Assembly: GCA_963835215.1 (NCBI GenBank)
Contig: CAWIES010000003.1
Span: 248,001 to 312,000, forward strand
DNA: 64,000 nt
Reading direction: 5' to 3'
Source of the DNA: Roseiarcus sp963835215
Lineage (GTDB): Bacteria > Pseudomonadota > Alphaproteobacteria > Rhizobiales > Beijerinckiaceae
Shown piece by piece: positions 41,860 to 51,101 of this stretch (position 1 is its first letter; each line of letters opens with the position of its first letter). The notes under the pieces were generated by a model. That model searched no databases, had not been told where the DNA came from, and saw only the letters and a program-made list of their open reading frames with translations. A program made the position numbers and the translations under genes.

Positions 41860-42923
41860 AGCTTCAACCGTCCGCGCATGACGACGCGTTCGCCTGCGCG
41901 CACCCCAAGACGTCCGATGCGAACCGGCGCGAGATTTTCCGCGGCAAGCGCCGCCATCACCTCGTCCGCCGCGGACGCGGCGGCGAAGACGACCATCCCG
42001 AAGCCACAGTTGAAGGTGCGCAGCATTTCCGTTTCGCTGACCGCGCCCGTGCGCGCCAGCCAGGCGAAGACCGGCGGCGGCGCGAAAGCGTCGAGATCGA
42101 GTTCGACCGCCAAGTCTTCGGGCAGCACGCGCGGCAGATTTTCGGGAAAGCCGCCGCCGGTGACATGGGCGAGCGCCAGCACGCCCTCGACGACTTTAAG
42201 CGCCTCCAGCAGCGGCTTGACGTAAAGACGGGTCGGATCGAGAAGCGCGGCCGCGAGCGAGCGGGCGGGCGCGAACGGCGCCGGCGCGTCCCAGGCAAGG
42301 CCGCTCAGCGCGACGATACGGCGCACCAGCGAAAAGCCGTTGGAATGGAGGCCGGAGGACGGCAGGCCGATCGCGACGTCGCCCCCCTTCAGCCCGGCGC
42401 GCGGCAGCAGCGTGCCGCGCTCGGCCGCGCCGACCGCAAAGCCCGCGAGGTCGAAGTCGCCCCCCGCGTAGAGGCCCGGCATCTCCGCCGTCTCGCCGCC
42501 GATCAGCGCGCAGCCCGATTCGACGCAGCCGCGGGCGATCCCGCCGACGATCGCCGCCCCGATCGCCGGATCGAGTTTGCCGGTCGCGAAATAGTCGAGA
42601 AAGAACAGCGGCTCGGCGCCCTGGACGACGATGTCGTTGACGCACATGGCGACGAGGTCGACGCCGATCGTGTCGTAGATGCCGCTCTCGATGGCGATCT
42701 TGACCTTGGTGCCGACGCCGTCGTTGGCGGCGACCAGAACCGGATCGCGGAAGCCCGCCGCCTTGAGATCGAACAGGCCGCCGAAGCCGCCGATCTCCGC
42801 GTCGGCGCCGGGCCGGCGCGTCGCGCGCACCAGCGGCTTGATCCGCTCGACCATGGCGTTGCCGGCGTCGATGTCGACGCCGGCGTCGGCGTAGGTGAGG
42901 CCAGGGGGCGCGGACGAGGTCAT
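41856..42923 (-). CDS. purM: Phosphoribosylformylglycinamidine cyclo-ligase
   Basis: Closes the imidazole ring of AIR in purine synthesis. The 355-residue protein is intact and starts MTSSAPPGLTYADAGVDIDAG. The family motifs are GFGGLFDL, DGVGTKVKIA, CVNDIVVQGAEPLFFLDY, ALIGGETAEMPG and GLHSNGFSLVR, with HVTGGGFPENLPR in the C-terminal domain. First of purM-purN-ppk1-ppx. Its upstream region has the CtrA box at 43111. Confidence 0.96.
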   Translation of the reverse strand: MTSSAPPGLTYADAGVDIDAGNAMVERIKPLVRATRRPGADAEIGGFGGLFDLKAAGFRDPVLVAANDGVGTKVKIAIESGIYDTIGVDLVAMCVNDIVVQGAEPLFFLDYFATGKLDPAIGAAIVGGIARGCVESGCALIGGETAEMPGLYAGGDFDLAGFAVGAAERGTLLPRAGLKGGDVAIGLPSSGLHSNGFSLVRRIVALSGLAWDAPAPFAPARSLAAALLDPTRLYVKPLLEALKVVEGVLALAHVTGGGFPENLPRVLPEDLAVELDLDAFAPPPVFAWLARTGAVSETEMLRTFNCGFGMVVFAAASAADEVMAALAAENLAPVRIGRLGVRAGERVVMRGRLKL

Positions 42924-43110
42924 AATTGCCTTAGCGAAACCGTTGGGGCCGGGTTAGCCGCTCGGCCGGGACGGCGCAAGTGTGGAGGACCCCGAGGCCG
43001 CCAAGGCGCCCCGCAATGTTTGGCGACGGCGCCGATACAAACAATTTCGCCTGTCCTGGCGCCGCAGCGTTAACCGCCGCGTCCGGTTCCCGGGTCGGCC
43101 GCCTGGCGAA

Positions 43111-43168
43111 TTAAGGGCTTGTTAACGGCTGCTGACAAAAAGTGAACGGACCGTGATGATTCGGAGTC
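43111..43168 (+). promoter_or_regulatory. CtrA box with two GANTC sites
   Basis: A perfect CtrA site, TTAA-gggcttg-TTAAC, lies at 43111-43126, and CcrM methylation sites GATTC (43158-43162) and GAGTC (43164-43168) follow within 45 bases. AT-rich TTAA words are rare in this GC-rich window, so chance is a poor explanation. It stands 80-140 bases before the small gene at 43249 and about 190 bases upstream of purM on the other strand. Confidence 0.65.
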
Positions 43169-43248
43169 GGTACGACGCGCCGACACCGGCCTTTCGAGGC
43201 CTCCCGCCGCCATCAAGGTCGGCGAGCGTTTAGGCGAAGGCGCAGCCC

Positions 43249-43470
43249 ATGCCGCTTTCAACCGTCGCGCGCGTCGGCTTCGACGCGGACATCGCGCACA
43301 CCCACAATGACTTCAGGCGGCTGGTCCCGCCGCTGCGGCGCAAACGCGCCGACCCGGACGCCGAGGCGGACGCCGGACCGGATGGGTTCCAAGTCGTCGA
43401 CGAGGGCGCGGCCTCGACCGCCGGCCTGTCGATCCTCGCCCAGGCGCTGGCGGCCTATAGCGAAAACTAG
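43249..43470 (+). CDS. Small protein of unknown function behind a CtrA/GANTC promoter
   Basis: Seventy-three residues from ATG 43249, with GGCGAAGGCG upstream as a weak ribosome-binding site. No signal peptide, membrane span or known motif is visible. The middle is highly charged (RRLVPPLRRKRADPDAEADAG) and the end is a short hydrophobic Ala/Leu helix. I do not recognise the family. The promoter features argue that something is transcribed here; the coding call itself is moderate. It lies in the 625-base gap between purM and the Gly/His-rich gene, which otherwise holds nothing else. Confidence 0.5.
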   Translation: MPLSTVARVGFDADIAHTHNDFRRLVPPLRRKRADPDAEADAGPDGFQVVDEGAASTAGLSILAQALAAYSEN

Positions 43471-43548
43471 TCGCGCCGCAACGCGGGGAAGCGCAGCGGC
43501 GCGAGTAAAGCCATGCAGCGCAAGCCTAACTAGGCAAGCCTGACGAGA

Positions 43549-43959
43549 TCAGTGGTGCCGGTAGCCGCCGCCGCCGTGCCAACCGCCCCCGCCATGCCAG
43601 CCACCGCCGCCATGCCAACCGCCGCCGCCGTGCCAGCCACCGCCGCCGTGCCAGCCGCCACGCCAACCAGGGCCACCGCCCCAGCCGCGCCAGCCGTAAC
43701 CACCGCCCCAACCGAGGCCGTTGTTCCAGGCGAAGCCGCAGTAGTACCAGCCGGGGCCGTGCCAGCCGCCCGCGTACCAGCAGTAGTTGTTGCCGCCAAA
43801 GAAGAACTGCGCCTTCTCAACCGGCGTCAGCGACTGTTGCAGATCGGCGGCCCCTTGCCCGCTATAGGCCACTGCGGCGTCCGCCACAGTCGCCAACGGC
43901 AGGGATGCAGCGGCGACCAGCGCCGTCGATAGGCCAAGCGCGGCCAAAAATTTGCTCAT
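43549..43959 (-). CDS. Secreted protein with Trp-His-Gly repeats
   Basis: The 136-residue protein starts at ATG 43959 with a signal peptide ending in VADA. A short conserved-looking segment (QQSLTPVEKAQFFFGGNNYCWY) is followed by a Gly/Trp-rich region and five tandem WHGGGG units before the end YRHH. Many rhizobial genomes carry Gly-rich secreted proteins of this general form, some with His-rich metal binding, but function is unknown. The N-terminal part resembles the small conserved secreted proteins with a GGxNYCWY motif. Confidence 0.75.
   Translation of the reverse strand: MSKFLAALGLSTALVAAASLPLATVADAAVAYSGQGAADLQQSLTPVEKAQFFFGGNNYCWYAGGWHGPGWYYCGFAWNNGLGWGGGYGWRGWGGGPGWRGGWHGGGGWHGGGGWHGGGGWHGGGGWHGGGGYRHH
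43564..43653 (-). repeat. Five 18-bp tandem repeats encoding WHGGGG
   Basis: Five consecutive units of six codons (Trp-His-Gly-Gly-Gly-Gly) differ mainly in third positions. The array forms the C-terminus of the secreted protein and could change copy number by slippage. Confidence 0.85.
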
Positions 43960-44223
43960 GTGGAGCCTCCGCGTTGCGAGCCGCCCAAAAGGCGGCACGC
44001 ACAGACTATACAATATCCCAAACCGAAATGTGGCGCTTCGACGGACCTGCGATCATAATTTCGGCATCGCTACCGTCTCAGGTACCGCCCCGGATTCGCG
44101 CCGCGTCGCGAATTGGGCGAAAGTGCAACATCGCAGCGCGCGAATCGTGGCCGGCGCCGCGCAAAAAAGGACAGCCGTCATTCTTCCGGGCGGGTCCGCT
44201 AGGGAGGGGGCGTCTAGTTCTCC

Positions 44224-44775
44224 ATGAACAATTCGCGGTTCCTGACCAATCTGCCCAACCTGATCACGCTCGGACGCCTGCTGCTCACGCCGCTGGCGGT
44301 GGCGATGATTGTTTCCGAGCGTTTCACCGCCGCTTTCCTTGTTTTCGTCATCGCCGGCGTCTCCGACGCGGTCGACGGTTTCATCGCCAAGCGTTTCGAT
44401 CTGCGTTCGGAACTCGGCTCCTATCTCGACCCGTTGGCTGACAAGGCGCTGGTCAACTCGGTCTACATCTCGCTGGCGGCGATCGGCGCGCTGTGGCCGG
44501 CGCTGGCGATTCTCGTCGTCTCGCGCGATCTGATGATCCTGATCGCGGTGCTGGTCTCGTGGCTGCTCGGCAAGCCGGTCGCGATCCGCCCGGTGTGGAT
44601 ATCGAAGGTCAACACCGTCGCCCAGATCTCCTTCGCCGCGCTGGCGCTCGGCACGCGCGCCTTCGGCTATGACGAGTCGATCGTGCGCGACGGGCTGGCG
44701 CTCGTCGTCGCCGCCTCGACGCTGGCCTCGGGAGGCGTTTATATCGCCCAGTGGCTCGATCATATGAGCCGTTGA
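44224..44775 (+). CDS. pgsA: CDP-alcohol phosphatidyltransferase (PgsA-like)
   Basis: Inner-membrane enzyme of phospholipid synthesis, most like CDP-diacylglycerol-glycerol-3-phosphate transferase. The 183-residue protein has about five membrane helices and the family metal motif DAVDGFIAKRFDLRSELGSYLDPLADK (Asp-Gly-x2-Ala-Lys...Gly-x3-Asp-x3-Asp). The exact substrate within the family is inferred. Start ATG 44224; the 264 bases upstream, shared with the divergent repeat-protein gene, hold no gene. Confidence 0.85.
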   Translation: MNNSRFLTNLPNLITLGRLLLTPLAVAMIVSERFTAAFLVFVIAGVSDAVDGFIAKRFDLRSELGSYLDPLADKALVNSVYISLAAIGALWPALAILVVSRDLMILIAVLVSWLLGKPVAIRPVWISKVNTVAQISFAALALGTRAFGYDESIVRDGLALVVAASTLASGGVYIAQWLDHMSR

Positions 44776-44784
44776 GTTCCCCCC

Positions 44785-45199
44785 GTGACCCAGAGTCTCG
44801 CCGCCGTCGCGTTCGTCGTTCCCGATTATGACTCGGCGATCGCCTGGTTTCGCGGCGCGCTCGGTTTCGAGCTGGTCGAAGATTCCACCGTGAGCCCCGG
44901 CAAGCGCTGGGTCGTCGTCGCGCCGCCCGGCGGCGCCGGCGCGCGGCTGGTGATCGCCGAGGGCGCCAACGAGCGCCAGCGCCGGGCGATCGGCGCGGCT
45001 GCGGGCGGACGGGTCGCCTACTTCCTCGAAACCGACGACTTCGCTCGTGATCACGCCGCGCTCAGCGCGCGCGGCGTGCGCTTTCTCGAAGCGCCCCGGC
45101 GCGAAGTCCTATGGCATGGTCGCGGTGTTCGCCGATCCCTGGGGCGGGCGCTGGGATCTATTGCAGCCAGCGCGGCGACAAGCGAAGGGCGAGCCATGA
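44785..45199 (+). CDS. VOC-family (glyoxalase-like) protein, one apparent frameshift
   Basis: A metal-dependent-fold protein with a single vicinal-oxygen-chelate domain: AFVVPDYDSAIAWFRGALGFELVED at the N-terminus, then EVYGMVAVFADPWGGRWDLLQ at the end. An extra base near 45109 pushes the frame into the downstream gene; without it the protein is 137 residues and stops at 45199. The reaction is not known. GTG start at 44785, ten bases after pgsA, and the stop overlaps the next start (ATGA). Confidence 0.8.
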
Positions 45200-46320
45200 G
45201 CCTCGAGCGACAGACTCTCATTTGGGCGGCCGCGCTCGTGGCGTTTGGCTACCTCCTCTATCTTTTGGGCGGCGCGGTGACGCCCTTCGCCGCGGGCATG
45301 GCGCTCGGCTACCTGCTCGATCCGGTGGTGCGGCGGCTCGAGCGTCTGGGCCTCGGCCGGCTTGCCGCCTCGCTGGTGATCCTTGTGGTTTTCGTCGTCG
45401 TCGCCGCGCTCGCGCTGCTGTTCGTCGCGCCCGCGCTCGGCGCGCAGCTCGCGAACTTCATCCAAAGACTGCCGGGCTACGTGATGCGGCTGCAGGCGCT
45501 GGCGGTCGAGCAAGGCGGCGCGCTGATAGACAAATATGGCGGCGAATGGCGCGCCTCGGGCGGTGCGTCGATCTCGGCCGATCAGATCCAGAAATCGGTC
45601 GGCGATTTCGTCGGCCAGGGCGCGCAATGGCTGCTCAACGCTCTGCGCTCGCTGGTCTCGGGCGGCGCCGCGATCTTCAGCTTCTTCTCGCTGCTGATCG
45701 TCACGCCGGTCGTCGCGTTTTACATCCTCGTCGACTGGAACAAGATGGTCGCCACGATCGACGGTTGGTTGCCGCTCGACTATCGCGACAATCTGCGGGC
45801 GATCGCCACCGAGATCAACGCGGCGCTGGCCGGGTTCATCCGCGGCCAGTCGCTGGTCTGCCTGTTCCTCGGCCTATGGTACGGGATCGGCCTGACGCTG
45901 ATCGGGCTCGACTTCGGCTTCCTCATTGGCGTGATCGCCGGCGTGCTGAGCTTCATTCCCTATGTCGGCTCGCTGACGGCGCTGGTGCTCTCGCTCGGCG
46001 TCGGCCTCGTCCAGGGTTGGCCGAGCCTGACGCTGTTCTTCTCCGCCTTCGGCGTCGTCGCGGTCGGCCAGTTCCTCGAGGGCAATGTCATTTCGCCTAA
46101 GCTGGTTGGCGGCTCGATCGGCCTGCACCCGGTCTGGCTGATGTTCGCCTTGTTCGCGTTCGGCGAATTGTTCGGCTTCACCGGCCTGCTGATCGCGGTG
46201 CCGACGGCGGCGGCGATCGGCGTCATCGTCCGCCACTTGATCGGCCTTTATCTCAAGAGCCCACTCTATCGCGGCGCATCGGGAGCCCACAGCGACCCGG
46301 ACGCGCAGGGTTTTTCGTGA
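45196..46320 (+). CDS. AI-2E family (PerM-like) membrane protein
   Basis: A 374-residue membrane protein with about seven or eight membrane helices and the family pattern of a large soluble loop after the first three helices, then VDWNKMVATIDGWLPL, FIRGQSLVCLFLGLWYGIGLTLIGLDFGFLIGVIAGVLSFIPYVG-type helices and FLEGNVISPKLVGGSIGLHPVWL. Members are exporters or transporters with few proven substrates. Starts at ATG 45196, overlapping the VOC stop. It overlaps hda by four bases. Confidence 0.9.
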   Translation: MSLERQTLIWAAALVAFGYLLYLLGGAVTPFAAGMALGYLLDPVVRRLERLGLGRLAASLVILVVFVVVAALALLFVAPALGAQLANFIQRLPGYVMRLQALAVEQGGALIDKYGGEWRASGGASISADQIQKSVGDFVGQGAQWLLNALRSLVSGGAAIFSFFSLLIVTPVVAFYILVDWNKMVATIDGWLPLDYRDNLRAIATEINAALAGFIRGQSLVCLFLGLWYGIGLTLIGLDFGFLIGVIAGVLSFIPYVGSLTALVLSLGVGLVQGWPSLTLFFSAFGVVAVGQFLEGNVISPKLVGGSIGLHPVWLMFALFAFGELFGFTGLLIAVPTAAAIGVIVRHLIGLYLKSPLYRGASGAHSDPDAQGFS

Positions 46321-47015
46321 GCGAGCCGCCACGACAGCTCGTTCTCGACTGGCCGCACGCGCCGAGCTACGCCCGCGAAGATTTCCTCGAGGCGCCGGGC
46401 AACGCGGGCGCCTTCAAAGCGGTGCTCGCTTGGCCCGACTGGCCCTCGCGCATGCTGATGCTGGTGGGTCCGAGCGGCTCGGGCAAGAGCCACCTCGCGG
46501 CAATCTGGTCGCGCGAGGCGGCCGCCAGCGCCGCCCCCGCCCCGACGCTGGCCGCCGCGCCCCTCGTCGCGCTCGGCGCAGCGCCGGCGCTGTTGATCGA
46601 GGACGCCGACCGGATCGGTGAGGCGGAAGCCGCGCTGTTCCATCTCGTCAACCTCGCGCGCGAACGCGGCGCCGATGTGCTGATCACCGCCCGCGACCAG
46701 CCCGACGCGTGGGGGCTGAAGACCGCCGATCTCCTGTCGCGGCTGCGGCTGGCGCCGATCGTCACGCTCGGCGCGCCCGACCTCGAGCTGACCCGCGCCG
46801 TGCTGTTTAAACTTTTCAGCGACCGGCAGCTCGCCGTCGAACCTTCGGTCGTCGCCTACATCGCGCTGCGCATCGAGCGCTCGCTCGACGCGGCCCGCGC
46901 GGTGGTTGCGATGCTTGATCGCGAGGCGTTGGCGCGCGGCGGCCGTGTTACAAAAGCGATGGCGGCGCAGTTGTTACGCGACGATGAATTATCGAGCGAC
47001 GACGCGGCGCCATGA
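46317..47015 (+). CDS. hda: DnaA-like replication regulator HdaA
   Basis: A 232-residue AAA+ protein homologous to the middle part of DnaA. With the beta clamp it stimulates ATP hydrolysis by DnaA and limits re-initiation. It has QLVLDWPHAPSYAREDFL at the N-terminus (clamp-binding type QLVLDW), Walker A GPSGSGKSHLA, LIEDADRI and the sensor regions. GTG start at 46317 overlaps the previous stop. The perM-hda pair is conserved in rhizobia. Confidence 0.92.
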   Translation: MSEPPRQLVLDWPHAPSYAREDFLEAPGNAGAFKAVLAWPDWPSRMLMLVGPSGSGKSHLAAIWSREAAASAAPAPTLAAAPLVALGAAPALLIEDADRIGEAEAALFHLVNLARERGADVLITARDQPDAWGLKTADLLSRLRLAPIVTLGAPDLELTRAVLFKLFSDRQLAVEPSVVAYIALRIERSLDAARAVVAMLDREALARGGRVTKAMAAQLLRDDELSSDDAAP

Positions 47016-47111
47016 ACCCGTCACATTGACGGCGCTCTGTTGCGCGACTCAGCGAAGACGACGCGAAGCACGCGCCGCCACAGCGAGCAAAGCGAACAGG
47101 GAGGTGGCGTT

Positions 47112-47354
47112 ATGCTTCGACCGTTCCTGTTGTCCCTAGTTGTATTCGGCGCTGGCGCCTCGAACGTCAGCGAGGGGCTCCGACCCGCCGATGTCGCCAC
47201 TTGGCGCTGGCAGGTCAGCTCAATCCTCGACTCCCAGCGCACGAGGGTCGATCCGTCTCCGCTAGCCTCGCTCGGCGGCGGTTTCGATCAGCGATACCAG
47301 CGCTACGAAGGCGCAGGCCAACCGCTCCCCGCCGCGCCGGTCTCGGGCGACTGA
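47112..47354 (+). CDS. Small probable secreted protein of unknown function
   Basis: Eighty residues from ATG 47112, preceded by a strong GGGAGGTGG ribosome-binding site. The start is hydrophobic (MLRPFLLSLVVFGAGASNV), like a signal peptide; the rest is Pro/Gln/Tyr-rich with no recognised domain. It is followed by an intrinsic terminator at 47402, which supports a real transcript. Family unknown. Confidence 0.5.
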   Translation: MLRPFLLSLVVFGAGASNVSEGLRPADVATWRWQVSSILDSQRTRVDPSPLASLGGGFDQRYQRYEGAGQPLPAAPVSGD

Positions 47355-47401
47355 ACGCTATTGGCGAGGCGGACCGCAAACAGCGCCCGCCTCGGTTGTC
47401 A

Positions 47402-47437
47402 GCCGCGTCCCGCCGCGCTCCGGCGGGGCGGCTTTTT
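47402..47437 (+). terminator. Rho-independent terminator after hda and the small gene
   Basis: A strong stem (GCCGC...CCCGCCG paired with CGGCGGG...GCGGC) closes directly onto TTTTTG on the plus strand. It separates the pgsA-hda block from accB. Confidence 0.85.
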
Positions 47438-47627
47438 GCGTTGCTCGGGTCTGGCTCCCAGCGAGCAAAGTCTTCATATTTCCCAAATCCTCCCGTCCCT
47501 TCATTCCGTTAGGTAGAATGGTTTTCCCCACCCCCCCGGGCGGCGGGCTTTATTTGCCTGATCGGGCGGGCTATACGTCCCGCCGGTCAAATTTGAACGA
47601 TTGCGTTCCGCTGCGAGGCGTCACCAC

Positions 47628-48143
47628 GTGCCATCCAAGAACGTGCCAACCAAGAAACCGCCGGGAAAGTCCGTCGCAGACCCTCAGGCGGGCGGATTTG
47701 ATCTTTCGGTGATCTCGGCGCTGGCGAAGATCGCCGCCGCCAACGATCTGAGCGAGGTCGAGGTCGAGCGCGACGGCCTGCGTATCCGCGTCGCGCGGGA
47801 GCGCCACTCGGTCGTGGCGACCCAGGTTGTGCCTTTCGCAGCCGCCGCCGTCGTTCCCGCTCACGCCGCCCCCGCGCCCGCGGAGGCGGCCCTTGCCCCC
47901 TCCGAGCATCCCGGCGCGGTGAAGTCGCCGATGGTCGGCACCGCCTATTTGCGCGCCAGCCCGGACGCCAAGGCGTTTGTCGAGGTCGGCGCCTCGGTCA
48001 AGGCCGGCGACAAGCTGATGCTGGTCGAGGCGATGAAGACGTTCAACGAGATTGTCGCCGCTCGCGCCGGCAAGGTGGCGCAGATCCTTGTCGAGGACGG
48101 CGACCCGGTGGAATACGGTCAGACGCTGATGGTTATCGAATGA
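47628..48143 (+). CDS. accB: Biotin carboxyl carrier protein of acetyl-CoA carboxylase
   Basis: Carries the biotin of acetyl-CoA carboxylase for fatty acid synthesis. The 171-residue protein from GTG 47628 has an N-terminal segment with SVISALAKIAAANDLSEVEVE, an Ala/Pro-rich linker, and the biotinyl domain with the biotinylated lysine in VEAMKTFNE. An ATG at 47601 would add nine residues, but a GAGG motif supports the GTG. It stands 67 bases before accC. Confidence 0.94.
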   Translation: MPSKNVPTKKPPGKSVADPQAGGFDLSVISALAKIAAANDLSEVEVERDGLRIRVARERHSVVATQVVPFAAAAVVPAHAAPAPAEAALAPSEHPGAVKSPMVGTAYLRASPDAKAFVEVGASVKAGDKLMLVEAMKTFNEIVAARAGKVAQILVEDGDPVEYGQTLMVIE

Positions 48144-48210
48144 GGCAGCAGTCGGCGCGCTCCGTCGCCCCGCGCGCCCGAACCTCGCCCGCCGTCAGGA
48201 GCCGCCCGGC

Positions 48211-49566
<1,356 letters not shown>

Positions 49567-49579
49567 GCGAGGCCGCGCC

Positions 49580-49876
49580 TCAGCTCTTCTTCTCTGGCTT
49601 GGCCAGCGTGACCCCAGCGGCGGCGCCATTGCGCCACTTCACTTCGGCTTGGCCGAGCGACTGCTTGGTGTCGAGCTGGAGTTGGAACGCGTCGGGGAGA
49701 TCGCCCCCGCCAACCGCGACGATGCTGGCGCCGCCCTCGGAAACGTCGACCATCAGGCAATCGACCACCGGCGCCACGCCACCGGGATCGGCCCATGCGC
49801 GCACGCGCGTTGCGCGCCGACGATGGCTGCGCCGATTGCGGTCTTCGAGGAATGAATTGCTTCTGTAGTCGGGCAC
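49580..49876 (-). CDS. PilZ-domain protein
   Basis: A 98-residue protein consisting of one PilZ domain with both cyclic-di-GMP motifs, an RxxxR-type basic motif (RRSHRR) and DVSEGGASI (the [D/N]-x-S-x-x-G motif). Such proteins sense the second messenger c-di-GMP; the target is unknown. The GTG at 49876 has GGAGG six bases upstream. It converges on accC and follows the metal exporter gene on the same strand. Confidence 0.85.
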   Translation of the reverse strand: MPDYRSNSFLEDRNRRSHRRRATRVRAWADPGGVAPVVDCLMVDVSEGGASIVAVGGGDLPDAFQLQLDTKQSLGQAEVKWRNGAAAGVTLAKPEKKS

Positions 49877-49975
49877 GCTGGGCCTCCACGGCGAGCGCCC
49901 GCAGACGCAGCCAACCCTACCCTTCGCGCCGAAAGGGGGCGTTTTCAAATCACGTATCGGCAATTGGTTAATGTC

Positions 49976-50995
49976 TCACGCGACGGAGCGCCGGGACGCG
50001 GCGCCGAGCGAGGCGGGGCGGCGGGCGATTTCGATCGTCAGATGCGAAAATCGCCGCACCCGCATCGCGGCATCGCGATAGTGCGTGACGCCACGCTCGC
50101 TGTCGGTGACCACCGACAGGATTGCGCCAAGATGGCCCGGCCCGAGGCGCCACAGATGCAGATCGGCGAGTTCGTCGCCGCCCTGCTCGATCATGGCGCG
50201 CAACGCCGCGCACAGGCGCTGGTCAGGATTGACGTCGAGCAGCACCGCGCCGGCGTCACGGATCAGTCCGGCCGACCAACTGACAATGACGCCCGCCCCG
50301 ACAAGGCCAGCGAGCGGGTCCATCCACACCCAGCCGAAGCCGCGCGCAAGCAGCAGGCCGACGATCACCAGGATGGAAACAGCAGCGTCGGCGATCACAT
50401 GGATCACCGCCGCCCGCATATTGTTGTCGCGATTTACGGAATCATGGGCGTCGCCGTGCTCATCTTCATGCTCGTGCTCCGCGTGATCGTGAGCGTGGCC
50501 ATGGGAATGGCTGTGCGAATGATCATGTTCATGGCCACCACGGCCGAGCAGCCAGGCGCTGACGAGGTTGACGACGAGGCCGAGCATGGCGATCGGGATC
50601 GCCTGGGCGAAGGCGATCGGCTTGGGCGCGAGCAGCCGTTCGATCGACTCGAAAACGATCAGCGCGGCGATTAGCCCAAGCACGATGGCGCTGGTGAAGC
50701 CGGCAAGATCGCCGAACTTGCCCGTGCCGAAGGTGAAGCGCGGATCGTCGGCCTTGCGGCGCGCCAGCGTATAGGCGAGCGCCGCCAGCAGCAGCGCGCC
50801 GGCGTGCGTGCTCATGTGAAAGCCGTCGGCGATGAGCGCGATCGAACCGAACATCGCGCCGCCGGCGATCTCGGCGACCATCATCGCGCTGGTCAGGGCG
50901 ATCACCGCCCAGACGTTGCGCTCGCTGCGCGCATGCGCGGCGCCAAGGAACACATGATCGTGACCTTCGCCCAAATGGTGTGCAGGTTCGCTCAT
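49976..50995 (-). CDS. Cation diffusion facilitator, DmeF-like Co(II)/Ni(II) exporter
   Basis: A 339-residue inner-membrane metal/proton antiporter. Six helices, with the metal-site signature LIADGFHMSTHAGALLL in helix 2 and MRAAVIHVIADAAVSILV in helix 5. Between helices 4 and 5 is a His/Glu/Asp-rich loop (GGHEHDHSHSHSHGHAHDHAE) for metal binding. The ADGFHMSTH form is typical of DmeF, hence Co/Ni is likely, but Zn cannot be excluded. No dmeR regulator is adjacent. Confidence 0.88.
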   Translation of the reverse strand: MSEPAHHLGEGHDHVFLGAAHARSERNVWAVIALTSAMMVAEIAGGAMFGSIALIADGFHMSTHAGALLLAALAYTLARRKADDPRFTFGTGKFGDLAGFTSAIVLGLIAALIVFESIERLLAPKPIAFAQAIPIAMLGLVVNLVSAWLLGRGGHEHDHSHSHSHGHAHDHAEHEHEDEHGDAHDSVNRDNNMRAAVIHVIADAAVSILVIVGLLLARGFGWVWMDPLAGLVGAGVIVSWSAGLIRDAGAVLLDVNPDQRLCAALRAMIEQGGDELADLHLWRLGPGHLGAILSVVTDSERGVTHYRDAAMRVRRFSHLTIEIARRPASLGAASRRSVA

Positions 50996-51101
50996 CGAGC
51001 AATGTCTCCCGCCCAAAGCGGCGCTTTGCCCCCTTGCTGAGGCAATGCTATAGGGGCCGCTTTCCAACTCCGCAACGCCGAGAATGCTGGGGCCGCCGCC
51101 G

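Noticed and set aside
44785..46320. A 511-residue fusion of a VOC domain to a PerM-like transporter
   Set aside because: One extra base near 45109 creates it. Without that base the VOC protein ends normally at 45199 and overlaps the ATG of perM by four bases, the usual operon arrangement.
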